This document shows positions 8,686-19,669 of a DNA stretch of 37,539 nt, piece by piece. The notes under the pieces are model-generated. The model did no database searches. It was not told the DNA's origin and saw only the letters and a program-made list of their open reading frames with translations. The stretch spans positions 1 through 37,539 of the forward strand of contig CAMAVF010000017.1 in assembly GCA_945861445.1 (NCBI GenBank). The letters run 5' to 3'. Both the position numbers and the translations under genes were made by a program. How positions within the stretch are numbered: position 1 is the first letter of the stretch; each line of letters opens with the position of its first letter. The DNA is from Planctomicrobium piriforme (GTDB lineage Bacteria > Planctomycetota > Planctomycetia > Planctomycetales > Planctomycetaceae).

Positions 8686-10095
8686 CTAAGCGACCGCTTT
8701 CAATCTGCGTTTTCCTTCCGGACCAATTCCGGACTTCTGCCGCACCCATTCGACCACACGTTCCATTCGCATCCCGCGTGATCCCTTAATCAGCACTGTC
8801 GAGTCTGCGTCCAGCCAGCAATCCAGCACCGCGAACACGGTGTCCATTTCCTGGCACGTCGCGATCCCATGCCGCGGAAACCCGGCGGCAATGGCCCCGG
8901 CAGCAATCCGATCGGCATGCGGTCCAAAGGCAATCACGCTGTCGATTCCGGCCTGTGCGGCATACGTGCCAACATGTTGGTGGTAGGCGTCCGATTCGTC
9001 GCCCAGTTCCAGCATGTCGCCCGCGACCAGCACGCGTCGTTGTCCGGTCTGCCAGTCTGCCAGCAACTGGCAGGCCGCCTGCATAGAGGCCGGGCTGGCG
9101 TTATACGTATCGTTGATGAGGGTCAAGCCCCCGAGTTGTTCGACTTCGCACCGGCTGTCGGCTGGCACGAATGATTTGAGTCCCCGGACGAGCGCTTCGT
9201 TTTCCAGACCGATCTCGCGACCCACAGCGATCGCTGCCAATGCCGAGACCAGGTAATGTCGTCCCGTAACGGGGACTTCAAAATTCGTCCCGCCGACCTT
9301 GAATTTCAGGCGGTTGATGCCCATTTCGACTTGCGTGGCGCGGACTTGATTATGCGATCCCTGGCCAACCAGAATGACCTTGCAGGCGGCCCGTTTGGCC
9401 AGACTGCGAGTGACATCATCATCTCCCGCCAGGACCGCGAACCCCGATTTTGGCAATGCTTCGAACAGTTCACCCTTGCCTTGCAGAATGCCAGCCATAC
9501 TGCCAAAGGTTTCCAGGTGGCAGGGGGAAATCGCGGTAATCACGCCAATCTCGGGCTGCGCGATTTCGACCAGCTTGCGAATGTCTCCGATCCGTCGCGC
9601 CCCCAATTCCAGGACGGCAAATTCTTGGTTGCGTGAGATTTGTAACAGGGTCAGCGGCAGACCGATTTCGTTGTTGAAATTCTTCTCGCTGCGGATTCCG
9701 TCGTAACCGGTGTTCAATGTCGCGTAGATCATCTCGCGAGTGGTTGTCTTGCCGACGCTTCCCGTCACGCCGACGATTAACGCATCGCGTTGCAACCGAT
9801 ACCAGCCGGCAAAATCGGCCAGGGCCTGCAGCGTATGTTCGACTTCGACCAGCGGCCCCAGACTGTCGATTGGCTGTCCACGATTCACGACGCAGCAAGC
9901 GGCTCCGCGGGCTTCGGCGTCGGCAACAAAATCATGCCCGTCCTGGTGTTCGCCACACAACGCCCAGAAAACGCTCCCCGGCTTCACGGCGCGTGAGTCG
10001 GTCACGATCTCCAGGAACATGTCATCCACGTCGGAAATGCTTTTCGGATTTCCTCGAGTGGACGCGACAAGTTGTGCTAAGGAAACGGATTCCAT
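8686..10095 (-). CDS. murF: UDP-MurNAc-tripeptide--D-Ala-D-Ala ligase MurF
   Basis: MurF adds D-Ala-D-Ala to UDP-MurNAc-tripeptide, the last cytoplasmic step of the peptidoglycan precursor. The protein has 469 residues. The N-terminal substrate domain reads TDSRAVKPGSVFWALCGEHQDGHDF. The ATP loop is GVTGSVGKTTTREM (about 109-122). The central domain has SEKNFNNEIGLPLTLL and ELGARRIGDI, and the C-terminal domain begins LINDTYNASPASMQAA, followed by VAGDMLELG; all are standard MurF motifs. It lies 35 bp downstream of murE on the same strand, so the two are probably cotranscribed. No strong ribosome-binding site is seen before the ATG, as for many genes here. Confidence 0.96.
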   Translation of the reverse strand: MESVSLAQLVASTRGNPKSISDVDDMFLEIVTDSRAVKPGSVFWALCGEHQDGHDFVADAEARGAACCVVNRGQPIDSLGPLVEVEHTLQALADFAGWYRLQRDALIVGVTGSVGKTTTREMIYATLNTGYDGIRSEKNFNNEIGLPLTLLQISRNQEFAVLELGARRIGDIRKLVEIAQPEIGVITAISPCHLETFGSMAGILQGKGELFEALPKSGFAVLAGDDDVTRSLAKRAACKVILVGQGSHNQVRATQVEMGINRLKFKVGGTNFEVPVTGRHYLVSALAAIAVGREIGLENEALVRGLKSFVPADSRCEVEQLGGLTLINDTYNASPASMQAACQLLADWQTGQRRVLVAGDMLELGDESDAYHQHVGTYAAQAGIDSVIAFGPHADRIAAGAIAAGFPRHGIATCQEMDTVFAVLDCWLDADSTVLIKGSRGMRMERVVEWVRQKSGIGPEGKRRLKAVA

Positions 10096-10130
10096 GATGC
10101 AATTTCAGGCAGGTGCCGAAAGGGCGAACT

Positions 10131-11681
10131 TCAGGATGATGTCGTATAAATGGATGTGGGCGGCAGAAAGGCAGCGGTGGGATTGTCGATGGAAGTCAGG
10201 AACTGGCGGGCGACTTCGCGATCATCGAAGTGATGCCGCTCGGTGCCCACAATTTGCTCGGTTTCATGCCCCTTGCCGGCGATCAACACGCTGTCACCGG
10301 GCCGTGCCAGGTCGAGCGCGGTATGAATGGCTGATTCTCGATCTGCGATGGCTAGAGGTTGCGGGCGACCGCTGACCGTGCCGGTCAGGCAATCGCGAAT
10401 GATTTGTGCGGGGTCTTCGGTACGCGGGTTATCGCTGGTCAGGATGGCCACGTCGGCCTCACTGGCGGCTTGTGTGAGCAGCGGCCGTTTCGAGCGATCG
10501 CGATCGCCACCCGCACCATAAACGACAACGACGCGTCCAGGCGTGATACTCCGCAGACCACGAATACAGCGTCTCAAGGCATCATCCGTGTGGGCGTAAT
10601 CCACAAATACCGAGAATAATTGGCCGCACTCCACGGTTTCCATCCGCCCCGGCACAGCTCGCAATGATCGCAATCCGGCCGCAATTTGCTCAATCGTCAG
10701 GCCCAAATGACAGGCCGCGGCACTCGCCGTCAGACAATTGGCGACGTTATGTTTTCCCAGCAGCGGCGTCTGGACTTCGATGGCGCCGTGCGGCAGCCGC
10801 AATTCGAACAGCGTTCCGGCGAGCGATTGATCGATGATCTGGGCCGTGACATCGGCCTCGGAATCAATTCCAAACGTCAGCCGCGAGTGATTCTCCAACA
10901 GTTCCGGCAACGGCCAACTGCCCGGATCATCGGCGTTCAAGACGATGCAGCCGCCCGGTTTCAGATGTTCGACAATCCGCCACTTGCTGCGGCGGTATTC
11001 GTCGTACGTGTGGTGATAGTCAAAGTGGTCCTGAGTGATATTGGTGATGGCCGCCACATCGAGTTCGGTGCCGGCAATTCGATCTTGATCGAGAGCGTGG
11101 CTGGAAACCTCTAACGCGACGTGCGTCGTCCGCTGATGGACCATCCGGCCCAGCCAATTCGAAATCGTTGCCGAATCGGGGGTCGTCAGCGTGGAGCGTT
11201 CGCCGCACAGGCCGTCGTGGTATTCGATCGTCCCGAGCAAACCGGTCTGCCGGCCTGCGGCTTGCAGGATCGACCGGCAGAGCCAGGTGGTCGTGGTTTT
11301 TCCGTTGGTACCTGTGATTCCCACTGTCTTCAGCGCCCGGGATGGACTGCGCCACAACTGGGAACACAAGACGGCAAACGCACGGCGGGGATCAGACACG
11401 ACACACTGCGGGACGGTCATTTCCGGTAACGGATGCGACACCAGCAGTGCTGAAGCTCCGCGGGAGACCGCGTCCGCGGCAAAGTCGTGTCCATCGACAT
11501 GAGTTCCCGGAATGGCGGCAAACAGCATGCCCGGCCGGCAATTGCAGCTATTGGCCGTCGCCCCCGTCACGCGAATGTTGGCACACCCGACGAAACTGGC
11601 CCCGGGAAACACCTGACGCAATTGAACCGGCACCTGAGCAGGCATTGCACCGCCTAAGCGAGATGTCGGTCCATGCAGCAT
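10131..11681 (-). CDS. murE: UDP-MurNAc-L-Ala-D-Glu--meso-diaminopimelate ligase MurE
   Basis: MurE adds the third stem amino acid to UDP-MurNAc-dipeptide. The protein has 516 residues. Visible motifs are DSRR-type substrate binding replaced by NSCNCRPGMLFAAIPG, the ATP loop GITGTNGKTTTTW (about 121-133), TTPDS, EVSSHALDQDR, the carbamylated-lysine region SKWRIVEHL, HNVANCLTA, and VDYAHTDDAL. The specificity motif is DNPR (about 417-420, SDNPRTEDP), the signature of enzymes that use meso-diaminopimelate rather than lysine. A cell wall with DAP-type peptidoglycan is therefore predicted. The start at 11681 has CAGGGG about 10 nt upstream; an ATG at 11645 is the alternative. It is the first gene of the murE-murF-(mraY) series. 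Confidence 0.96.
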   Translation of the reverse strand: MLHGPTSRLGGAMPAQVPVQLRQVFPGASFVGCANIRVTGATANSCNCRPGMLFAAIPGTHVDGHDFAADAVSRGASALLVSHPLPEMTVPQCVVSDPRRAFAVLCSQLWRSPSRALKTVGITGTNGKTTTTWLCRSILQAAGRQTGLLGTIEYHDGLCGERSTLTTPDSATISNWLGRMVHQRTTHVALEVSSHALDQDRIAGTELDVAAITNITQDHFDYHHTYDEYRRSKWRIVEHLKPGGCIVLNADDPGSWPLPELLENHSRLTFGIDSEADVTAQIIDQSLAGTLFELRLPHGAIEVQTPLLGKHNVANCLTASAAACHLGLTIEQIAAGLRSLRAVPGRMETVECGQLFSVFVDYAHTDDALRRCIRGLRSITPGRVVVVYGAGGDRDRSKRPLLTQAASEADVAILTSDNPRTEDPAQIIRDCLTGTVSGRPQPLAIADRESAIHTALDLARPGDSVLIAGKGHETEQIVGTERHHFDDREVARQFLTSIDNPTAAFLPPTSIYTTSS

Positions 11682-11920
11682 GGCACACTACCCCTGGGGA
11701 GTCAGCTCCAGCGTGGAACTCAGGATGGAAAGTTGATGAGATCGGAAAATCGCAACGGGCCAGAACTGGCACGCGGATCAGGCAGGCATGTCAACTGTGT
11801 GGGTGATGGATAACTGCGGTGAAGTGGCGAGCATTCTCGCGATTTGGCCAGTTGGGTCAACAGGAGATTTGTGAAGTTCGAAAATGATCCGGGTGCCAGG
11901 TTTCCCGGACGGACTTTCGA

Positions 11921-11949
11921 TTGACAGGATTTTCAAAACCGGATACACG
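11921..11949 (+). promoter_or_regulatory. Candidate sigma-70-like promoter for the methyltransferase gene
   Basis: A perfect TTGACA (11921-11926) is followed after 17 nt by TACACG (11944-11949), a poor -10 match. It lies about 80 nt upstream of the ATG at 12027. The 345-bp gap between murE and this gene is a divergent promoter region; nothing else convincing was found except a small hairpin, GCGAG-CATT-CTCGC, near 11828-11841. Planctomycete promoters are poorly defined, so this is tentative. Confidence 0.28.
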
Positions 11950-12026
11950 AGTCTGCCATACTGATCCTAATATTCGTATGACGCAAAGAGCGGCTGGCAA
12001 CGCCATTGCGTTTCGAGGGTTATTGA

Positions 12027-12719
12027 ATGTCCACAACGCTGTCTGAGTTCGTTGCGGGTGCGGTCGTCGAAGATACCGCTTCCGGCAGTGCCGTCGCGGG
12101 ACGTCGATTGATCAAGCACAGCTTCTGGTATCAATGGCGATCCGTGATTACGTCAGCCTGCCTGTTGACCTGCCTAGCACTGGGGTTGATGTCGGCCCCG
12201 CGTGTTCTAGAGGGAACTCTGGCGGCGTGGGGTTTGAACGCCGTGGGTTGGACGTTGTTCACCGCGGGCGTTGCCATTCGCCTCTGGGCGACCCTGTACA
12301 TCGGCGGACGTAAAGCCAAGGGCGTGGTCGAATTGGGACCCTATTCCATCTGCCGCAACCCTCTGTACTGGGGAACACTTCTGGTCGTTGTGTCGCAAGT
12401 GTTGTTGCTGAAGAGCGGCATTTTTGCGGTCGGGATGGTTATTCCCATGTTGATCTACATGCTGGGTGTCGTCCCCGCCGAGGAAGCCTATCTCACCGAA
12501 AAACTGGGAGATGAATATCTCGGTTACTGCTCACGAGTGCCCCGCTGGTGGCCGCGATTTTCGCAGTACACATCACCCGAAGTGATTGATTTGAACGTCC
12601 GCGGCCTGCGCGCGGAATGCGTGCGGATCCTGGGGTGGATCTGGTTGCCATTTGTCGTTCAGACGGTGTGCGTGTTGCGCATGCAACCGTGGTGGTACGC
12701 CCCGTTGAACCTATGGTAA
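12027..12719 (+). CDS. Isoprenylcysteine carboxyl methyltransferase-like membrane protein
   Basis: A 230-residue integral membrane protein with about five hydrophobic segments (about 38-56, 70-87, 115-150 and the C-terminus). The family signature is GPYSICRNPLYWGTLLVV followed by EEAYLTEKLGDEYLGYCSRVPRWWP, the S-adenosylmethionine-binding half of the ICMT/PEMT-type methyltransferases (NnrU/isoprenylcysteine methyltransferase relatives). In bacteria these methylate small lipid-like or prenylated substrates; the actual substrate is unknown. It is divergent from murE and convergent with actP, with only 28 bp between the stops. Confidence 0.82.
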   Translation: MSTTLSEFVAGAVVEDTASGSAVAGRRLIKHSFWYQWRSVITSACLLTCLALGLMSAPRVLEGTLAAWGLNAVGWTLFTAGVAIRLWATLYIGGRKAKGVVELGPYSICRNPLYWGTLLVVVSQVLLLKSGIFAVGMVIPMLIYMLGVVPAEEAYLTEKLGDEYLGYCSRVPRWWPRFSQYTSPEVIDLNVRGLRAECVRILGWIWLPFVVQTVCVLRMQPWWYAPLNLW

Positions 12720-12724
12720 CATCT

Positions 12725-12747
12725 GCCTTCACGCAGGAGCGTGAAGG

Positions 12748-12748
<1 letters not shown>
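12725..12748. terminator. Hairpin H: 10-bp perfect stem between convergent genes
   Basis: GCCTTCACGC (12725-12734) and GCGTGAAGGC (12739-12748) pair perfectly around AGGA. It lies between the convergent methyltransferase and actP genes and could stop both. Read on the minus strand it starts GTAGCCTTCACGC, and this GTAG contains the TAG stop codon of actP. GTAG followed by a palindrome is also the plan of a single REP unit, so this may be a REP recruited as terminator. Confidence 0.6.
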
Positions 12749-14496
<1,748 letters not shown>

Positions 14497-14571
14497 AGGA
14501 TTATCACACAGTTGTCGGTTGTCAGAAGCTGAGTGGAAGTGTGTTTGGCGATTGAACGGGGCTGACTGGCA

Positions 14572-14862
14572 TCAGGGCTGTGTGGGAGGGAATGCCTGGT
14601 TGCCGCGACATTGCCAGCAGTAAACCAGGGCGAGAATCATCGCCGCGACGATCAATCCGCAGCCGTACAAAATGGCCAGGTTGACGCCGAAGAGGGGGGT
14701 CGATTCCATCTGCTTCGGGGCGAAGGCGTTCAGTCCGACGAAGCCCGCGTAAAACCCCAGATAGACCAAAAACAACCGCATGCCCTGCCGGGCATTCCGA
14801 CTGGCAACGCGCGGATCTTCTTCCTCAACGGGATGAGCCGGTCCGTGTCCAAATCCTGCCAT
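14572..14862 (-). CDS. DUF485 membrane protein (YjcH-like)
   Basis: A 96-residue protein with two hydrophobic helices (LFLVYLGFYAGFVGLNAFAP and LAILYGCGLIVAAMILALVYCW), the DUF485 layout found just upstream of actP in many bacteria. It is thought to assist the permease, but its molecular role is not established. The frame also opens at a TTG (14886) and an ATG (14877). The ATG at 14862 (MAGFGHGPAHPVEEED) is preferred because ATGAGG lies about 9 nt upstream. It probably forms an operon with actP. Confidence 0.87.
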   Translation of the reverse strand: MAGFGHGPAHPVEEEDPRVASRNARQGMRLFLVYLGFYAGFVGLNAFAPKQMESTPLFGVNLAILYGCGLIVAAMILALVYCWQCRGNQAFPPTQP

Positions 14863-15009
14863 GAATCGATACCTCATTACAGACAATCAGCGGGTGACTC
14901 GATCTGAGTGGCCCCGAATTCCAATGCCCCCTGCGATGCAAGGAAGCTCCTTACAATACGCATTCGTCCAGCGGACGTCCATGATGTTCGGGGTGTATCA
15001 CCCGGCAGA

Positions 15010-17490
15010 TCAATGCAGCAACAGGAAGTCGCGGCTGTTCAAGATGGCCCACATCAAGTCCTGGGCCGCAGCGGCGCGGTCGGCACCGTAGGTCTGGAAA
15101 TGGACTTTGGCGACTTCCAGTTCCTTCGGCGTCGGGCGTCGGACCAGCGACCACAAGTAGAGTTCCTCGACCAGGGCCTCATCAGGCAACTTTTGATTGA
15201 GCAACTGCATGACCCGGCCATTCGGGTCGGTCACGCGCCGCAGAATGGAATTGCCGTTGATCAAATGCAATGCTTGCAGCATGTTCGAGTCGTTGTCGCG
15301 TTCGCACTCGCAGGCTTCCATACGCTGCGGTTTGCCAAATAACGCCAGGAATTCGCTGGTGACATCCGCATCGGGAAGCTGTGCTGCGGTGAAGCCGGCC
15401 GGAGCCCCGCCGAAATTTTCTCGGACACCCGTCGCCTGCACCAATGAGTCGAGCAGTGCTTCGGCGGGAATACGGCGCGGGATCGCGTGAGAGAAGTTCA
15501 GCGTGTCATGCTGATTGGTGGCGTTCGCCACGCTGCTCCGCTGGTAGGTGCGCGACGTCACAATGGTGCGCATCAGGTGCCGGACATCAAAGTTGTGGTC
15601 GACAAAGTCCTTGGTCAAGGCGTCGAGCAACTCGGGATTGATGGGCGGATTCGTGGTCCGCAAATCATCTACTGGATCGATGATGCCGCGTTGGAAGAAG
15701 TAGCTCCAGAAACGATTCGCCAGGCTGCGGGCGAAGTGTGGATTGTCCTTGGCGGTCAACCAACGGGCGAAATCGATGCGGCGATCACTACCAGGATTCG
15801 ACATCGTCGGCTCGCCACCCCCCAGGTAACGGGGCGGCTGCAGACTGCTGGTTCGTGGATTGGTCGCGTATGGGGCCGACAGTTGGAGGATGACGGAACG
15901 AGGGTTCGTCACGCCTGTCAGGCGCGGATCATTCTTGGTCGTCACTTGATTGAAAAAGCTGTTCAGGCCGTAGTAGTCTTCCTGAGTCCAGTTCTCCATC
16001 GGATGGGGATGGCACCGGGCACACAACATCCGCACTCCGCAAAAAATCTGGGCGACACGTTCGGACGTTTCATTCGTATCCTTGCTGATGGCGAAGAACG
16101 TGCTGGCGGCGTTGTCGCCGACTCCCCCCCGACTGGTCAGCAATTGCCGCGTGAATTCGTCGAGCGGCAGATTCGCGGCCACTCCACTGCGGACCCATTC
16201 GCGGAACGCATAAACGGCGGGTTCGTTGCTGCGGGTGCGGGAGTTTTGAAACAGGTCCCCCCACTTCAACGACCAGTGATCGACGAATTCCGGACGCGCA
16301 AACAGGGCATCAACAATGGTCGTCCGGCGAGCCGGATTGGTATCGGTCAGGAAGGCCCGCAGTTCATCAGGGGTCGGCTGAATGCCGATCAGATCGAGAT
16401 AAATGCGGCGTAGGTATTCTTCGTCGGTGGCCAGGTCAGAAGGATGGACCTTTAAGTCGTTGAGCTTGGTAATCACGTGCTGATCGATGAAATGATCCTG
16501 CGGCACAGGCGTGGGTTGAAAGCCCAGATTGCGTTTGAGGACGATCAATCGTGATGCGGCAAATTTGCGTTCAAAGCGAGCGACGACGGCCGACTCACCA
16601 AAATCGCGAGCCGTCACCAGCCCGGTTTCATTCACATCGGCGACCCCTTCGGTATTCACGGTGAAGATCGCCAGCCGCGTGACGTCGCGCGTGGTGCCGT
16701 CCGTGTAATGGGCGATCAATTGCAACTGATGTCGCATCCCCGGCTCGACCACGAACCGTTCAGGAGTGACGGTAACATGATCCACTTCGGCCTTGTTGTC
16801 GAGGTCTCCCCGGGCCCCTTCACTGAGCCATTTCAGCATGATTTCATGCAGCAGGCCATTCCGGGGAAACCGTGAACCACCGCGGTGCGGAACGTCTCCG
16901 ACCGGCTTCTGGATGAGCAGGCTCCTGGTGGGATCGAGCCGACTGACTCGGCGTCCGAACGCATCATTGAAAATGGCTTCGTGGTCCTGAATCGCATTGG
17001 CCCCGCGCAGTGAGAGTTTAAACCCCCCCTTGCCGAGCGAGTACCCGTGGCAGGCTCCCATATTGCAGCCCGCCTTGGAGAGGACTGGCATGACTTCGTG
17101 GCGAAAACTATAGGGAGGTTCTGTGGCTGGGAGTTCGACTTTCACCGGGATGTCAGTGGTCTGACCAGCCACCGTGACAGTGATCCGGGTCTCACCCGAC
17201 TTCAACGGCCGGACGAAGTGGTTCTCGATGACAACCACCGTGGCGTCGGCAACCTGATACTTGGCGTCGCCAGTTAGATCCAATGAGATTCCATCCATTG
17301 TTCGGCCAGTCACGAGCAGGGACTGCCCCTGACGGTGATGGATGATCCGGACAGCGGCCGGTGCCACGCTGACTGGCCCGACGGGAGCCCGATCCACCAA
17401 CGGATCCTGGGCGAAGGCCATCGCGGTCAGCGACACAAACAGCACAACCGATGGCACGACGCGGTATGCTCGACGACGATTGGAATTCAT
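15010..17490 (-). CDS. DUF1549/DUF1553 protein with Ig-like domains and haem motifs
   Basis: An 826-residue exported protein. A signal peptide (1-27, ending AMAFAQDP) is followed by a beta-rich Ig-like region (45-120). A cytochrome-like segment, SKAGCNMGACHGYSLGKGG, has a CX4CH motif (Cys142, Cys147, His148). A second BIG2-like region (235-320) precedes DUF1549 (about 330-500), which contains a classical CARCH haem motif (490-494), and C-terminal DUF1553 (about 570-810, NRFWSYFFQRGIIDPVDDLR). Proteins of this type are multiplied in planctomycetes; their function is unproven, possibly periplasmic redox or degradation of complex carbon. It starts 12 bp after the S41 protease gene, so the two form an operon. 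The usual DUF1501 partner is absent next to it. Confidence 0.92.
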   Translation of the reverse strand: MNSNRRRAYRVVPSVVLFVSLTAMAFAQDPLVDRAPVGPVSVAPAAVRIIHHRQGQSLLVTGRTMDGISLDLTGDAKYQVADATVVVIENHFVRPLKSGETRITVTVAGQTTDIPVKVELPATEPPYSFRHEVMPVLSKAGCNMGACHGYSLGKGGFKLSLRGANAIQDHEAIFNDAFGRRVSRLDPTRSLLIQKPVGDVPHRGGSRFPRNGLLHEIMLKWLSEGARGDLDNKAEVDHVTVTPERFVVEPGMRHQLQLIAHYTDGTTRDVTRLAIFTVNTEGVADVNETGLVTARDFGESAVVARFERKFAASRLIVLKRNLGFQPTPVPQDHFIDQHVITKLNDLKVHPSDLATDEEYLRRIYLDLIGIQPTPDELRAFLTDTNPARRTTIVDALFARPEFVDHWSLKWGDLFQNSRTRSNEPAVYAFREWVRSGVAANLPLDEFTRQLLTSRGGVGDNAASTFFAISKDTNETSERVAQIFCGVRMLCARCHPHPMENWTQEDYYGLNSFFNQVTTKNDPRLTGVTNPRSVILQLSAPYATNPRTSSLQPPRYLGGGEPTMSNPGSDRRIDFARWLTAKDNPHFARSLANRFWSYFFQRGIIDPVDDLRTTNPPINPELLDALTKDFVDHNFDVRHLMRTIVTSRTYQRSSVANATNQHDTLNFSHAIPRRIPAEALLDSLVQATGVRENFGGAPAGFTAAQLPDADVTSEFLALFGKPQRMEACECERDNDSNMLQALHLINGNSILRRVTDPNGRVMQLLNQKLPDEALVEELYLWSLVRRPTPKELEVAKVHFQTYGADRAAAAQDLMWAILNSRDFLLLH

Positions 17491-17502
17491 GATGGTCGAC
17501 TT

Positions 17503-18969
17503 TCAAGCAGACCGAGAATTCAGCAACCGCAGCGTCTTGAAGATGAATTCGTATTCAAACAACAAGACAAACGCTTCTCTGGCCGAGCGAGTTTGAATCT
17601 GAGCGGCCTTCTTATCAGCCTCGGTTTTCTTCTCTTCAGCCTTCTTTTCTTCGGGCTTCTGATCCGGAGCCTTGTCACCCTTGCCACTCAATTTAGCGTC
17701 CAGATACTCCAGTCCCTTTTGCAACTGACGGTCGACGAAGTCACTGACCGGCAGTTCCTTGTCGGTCAGGACATCCCGGCTGCGACGATATTCGTCGTAC
17801 TTCTTCAATTCTTCAATCGGCAGAATGATGCGGTAATTCTCATTGGGCATCACTCCCCATTCGTCGGTGTCTTTGGCTCCGGGGAAGCGGTGGATGTTCT
17901 TGCCGTTGGGACGATGATAGCTGGCCGTCGTGAGCTTCAAGGCCGACTTGCCTTGTTCCATCTCAATCACGTTCTGCACGCTACCCTTGCCCCAGGTACG
18001 ATCGCCGACGATCACCGCGCGATTGTTGTCTTGCAGGCAGGCACTGACAATCTCGCTGGCCGAGGCGCTATAACCATTCACCAGCACCACCATCGGGAAT
18101 CCAGCGAACGTGTCGGGCTTCTGAGCCTTCCATTCTCGTTCTTCCGTGTTGCGGCCCTTCGTGCTGACGATCTTGCCTTCTTCCACAAACATGTCCGAGA
18201 CTTCCGTCGCGGCTGACAACAGGCCACCCGGATTGAATCGCAGGTCCAGGACCAGCGCCTTCATGTCGGCCGCTTTCAGCGACGTCAACGCCGTTTTCAA
18301 TTCTTTGACCGTATCGCGGCTGAACGATGTCAGGCGGATATAACCGATTTTCTTCTCAGGATTCAGCATGAATTCCCAAGTGCCGTCGGGCTTGTAGCGA
18401 TCACCCAGGACGCTGGAGACGTGAACCATTTCACGCATCACGGTCAGTTCTTCGATCGCACTGCCGCCGAGATGTACGACCCCCAGCTTGACCGCGACTC
18501 CGGCTTTCCCTTTCAAACGCTTGACGGCCTTTTCGAGATCAAAGCCGTGAGTGGTCTCGCCTTCGATCTGCATGATCAGATCGCCAGCCCGGATGCCCGC
18601 CTTGTAGGCCGGGCTGCCCGGCAACGGCGTCAGCACCTGCAAGCGGTTCTGCGAATCGAGACCGACTTGAATGCCGATCCCGCCAAATTCCTGTTCCACC
18701 TGCGAATTGAATCGTGCCAGGTCATCCGGGCTGATGTAATTCGAATACGGATCCAGCCGGTCCAGCATGCCACGCAAAGCCGCTTCCACGAGCTCGCGGC
18801 GGCTGACTTCCTTCACGTAGAATCGATCCACTTGATCGAACGAATCAATCAGCAAACGCATCGATTCGAAGAGTTCTTCTTCCTGCGAGGCGGCCCGCAC
18901 CGAGGAAGCCATCCAGCCCAGACACACGGACGCAGCCAAGATGGCCACGAAGAATCTCACACGCAGCAT
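17503..18969 (-). CDS. S41 family C-terminal processing peptidase
   Basis: A 488-residue exported serine protease of the CtpA/Prc family. Signal peptide 1-26 (VRAASQEEE). An N-terminal helical region with RLDPYSNYISPDDL precedes a PDZ domain (about 95-180, with GIGIQVGL and PAYKAGIRAGDLIMQIEG). The catalytic domain has LDLRFNPGGL, NGYSASASEIVSA (catalytic Ser about 305) and GDRTWGKGSVQ (Lys about 328), the Ser/Lys dyad. A Lys/Glu/Ala-rich linker (about 433-462) precedes a final helix. Such proteases trim the C-termini of periplasmic proteins. CAGGGAG lies about 7-13 nt before the ATG. It is the first gene of an operon with the DUF1549/DUF1553 gene, which suggests, without proof, that the protease acts on that protein or in the same process. 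Confidence 0.93.
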   Translation of the reverse strand: MLRVRFFVAILAASVCLGWMASSVRAASQEEELFESMRLLIDSFDQVDRFYVKEVSRRELVEAALRGMLDRLDPYSNYISPDDLARFNSQVEQEFGGIGIQVGLDSQNRLQVLTPLPGSPAYKAGIRAGDLIMQIEGETTHGFDLEKAVKRLKGKAGVAVKLGVVHLGGSAIEELTVMREMVHVSSVLGDRYKPDGTWEFMLNPEKKIGYIRLTSFSRDTVKELKTALTSLKAADMKALVLDLRFNPGGLLSAATEVSDMFVEEGKIVSTKGRNTEEREWKAQKPDTFAGFPMVVLVNGYSASASEIVSACLQDNNRAVIVGDRTWGKGSVQNVIEMEQGKSALKLTTASYHRPNGKNIHRFPGAKDTDEWGVMPNENYRIILPIEELKKYDEYRRSRDVLTDKELPVSDFVDRQLQKGLEYLDAKLSGKGDKAPDQKPEEKKAEEKKTEADKKAAQIQTRSAREAFVLLFEYEFIFKTLRLLNSRSA

Positions 18970-19167
18970 CGCATGCTCCCTGAAAGTTCGTCGATTTCAA
19001 GAATCCTAACCCGTTTGATTCTATGGGTTATCGCCAACGCGAGCAAGCTGTTTTCGAAGTTGATGGCAGTCGAACTGGCGTCGAATGGTTGACGATCACC
19101 CACCGCTTGTCAGAATCAGCCTACTGTGACAGCACGATTGGCTTCTCAATCAGCGAGGGTATTTGCA

Positions 19168-19647
19168 ATGCTGGGGCCGGTTGCCAAATGGGGATTGATT
19201 GCCGCGGCCGTCGTGATTTTGCTGCCCCTGCTGATGCTGGCGGTCCTCAGTTGGACCTCTCGTCGGCCGTCCACTTTGGGCCTCGCTGCCGGGAAGCTGC
19301 GACGTTGTCCCGATTCACCGAACTGCGTGTGCAGTTGCGATGACTCAGCCGGACACTCCATTGCCCCCCTGATTTGGCAGGGCGATGCTCAAGAGGGACT
19401 GCGAAGGCTGACGAGTGTCATCGCCACGTTCCCCGAAGCTCGTTGCGAGACCAGCGATCACCCTGATTACCTGCACGCTGAAATCACGTCAACCTGGTTT
19501 CGATTTGTGGACGATGTGGAATTCCTGGTCGACACGGCGGCGGGAGTGATCCACGTGCGGTCGGCATCACGAGCCGGACATTCAGACCTCGGCGTCAACC
19601 GGAAACGTGTCGAACGCATTCGAGAGCTGTTTCAAGCGAGTCGCTAA
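19168..19647 (+). CDS. DUF1499 family protein
   Basis: A 159-residue protein with one N-terminal membrane helix (about 6-28, LIAAAVVILLPLLMLAVLSW), then the DUF1499 domain with its hallmark RRCPDSPNCVCSC (about 47-58), followed by TWFRFVDDVEFLVD and SRAGHSDLGVNRKRVERIRELF, the conserved end. The function is unknown. The frame opens at a GTG (19126), but the ATG at 19168 has GAGGG about 9 nt upstream and gives a normal length. It is divergent from the S41 protease gene and convergent with the NagB fusion, with family A copy 2 between them. Confidence 0.9.
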   Translation: MLGPVAKWGLIAAAVVILLPLLMLAVLSWTSRRPSTLGLAAGKLRRCPDSPNCVCSCDDSAGHSIAPLIWQGDAQEGLRRLTSVIATFPEARCETSDHPDYLHAEITSTWFRFVDDVEFLVDTAAGVIHVRSASRAGHSDLGVNRKRVERIRELFQASR

Positions 19648-19669
19648 GTGGGAGTTCAAAACAAACGGT

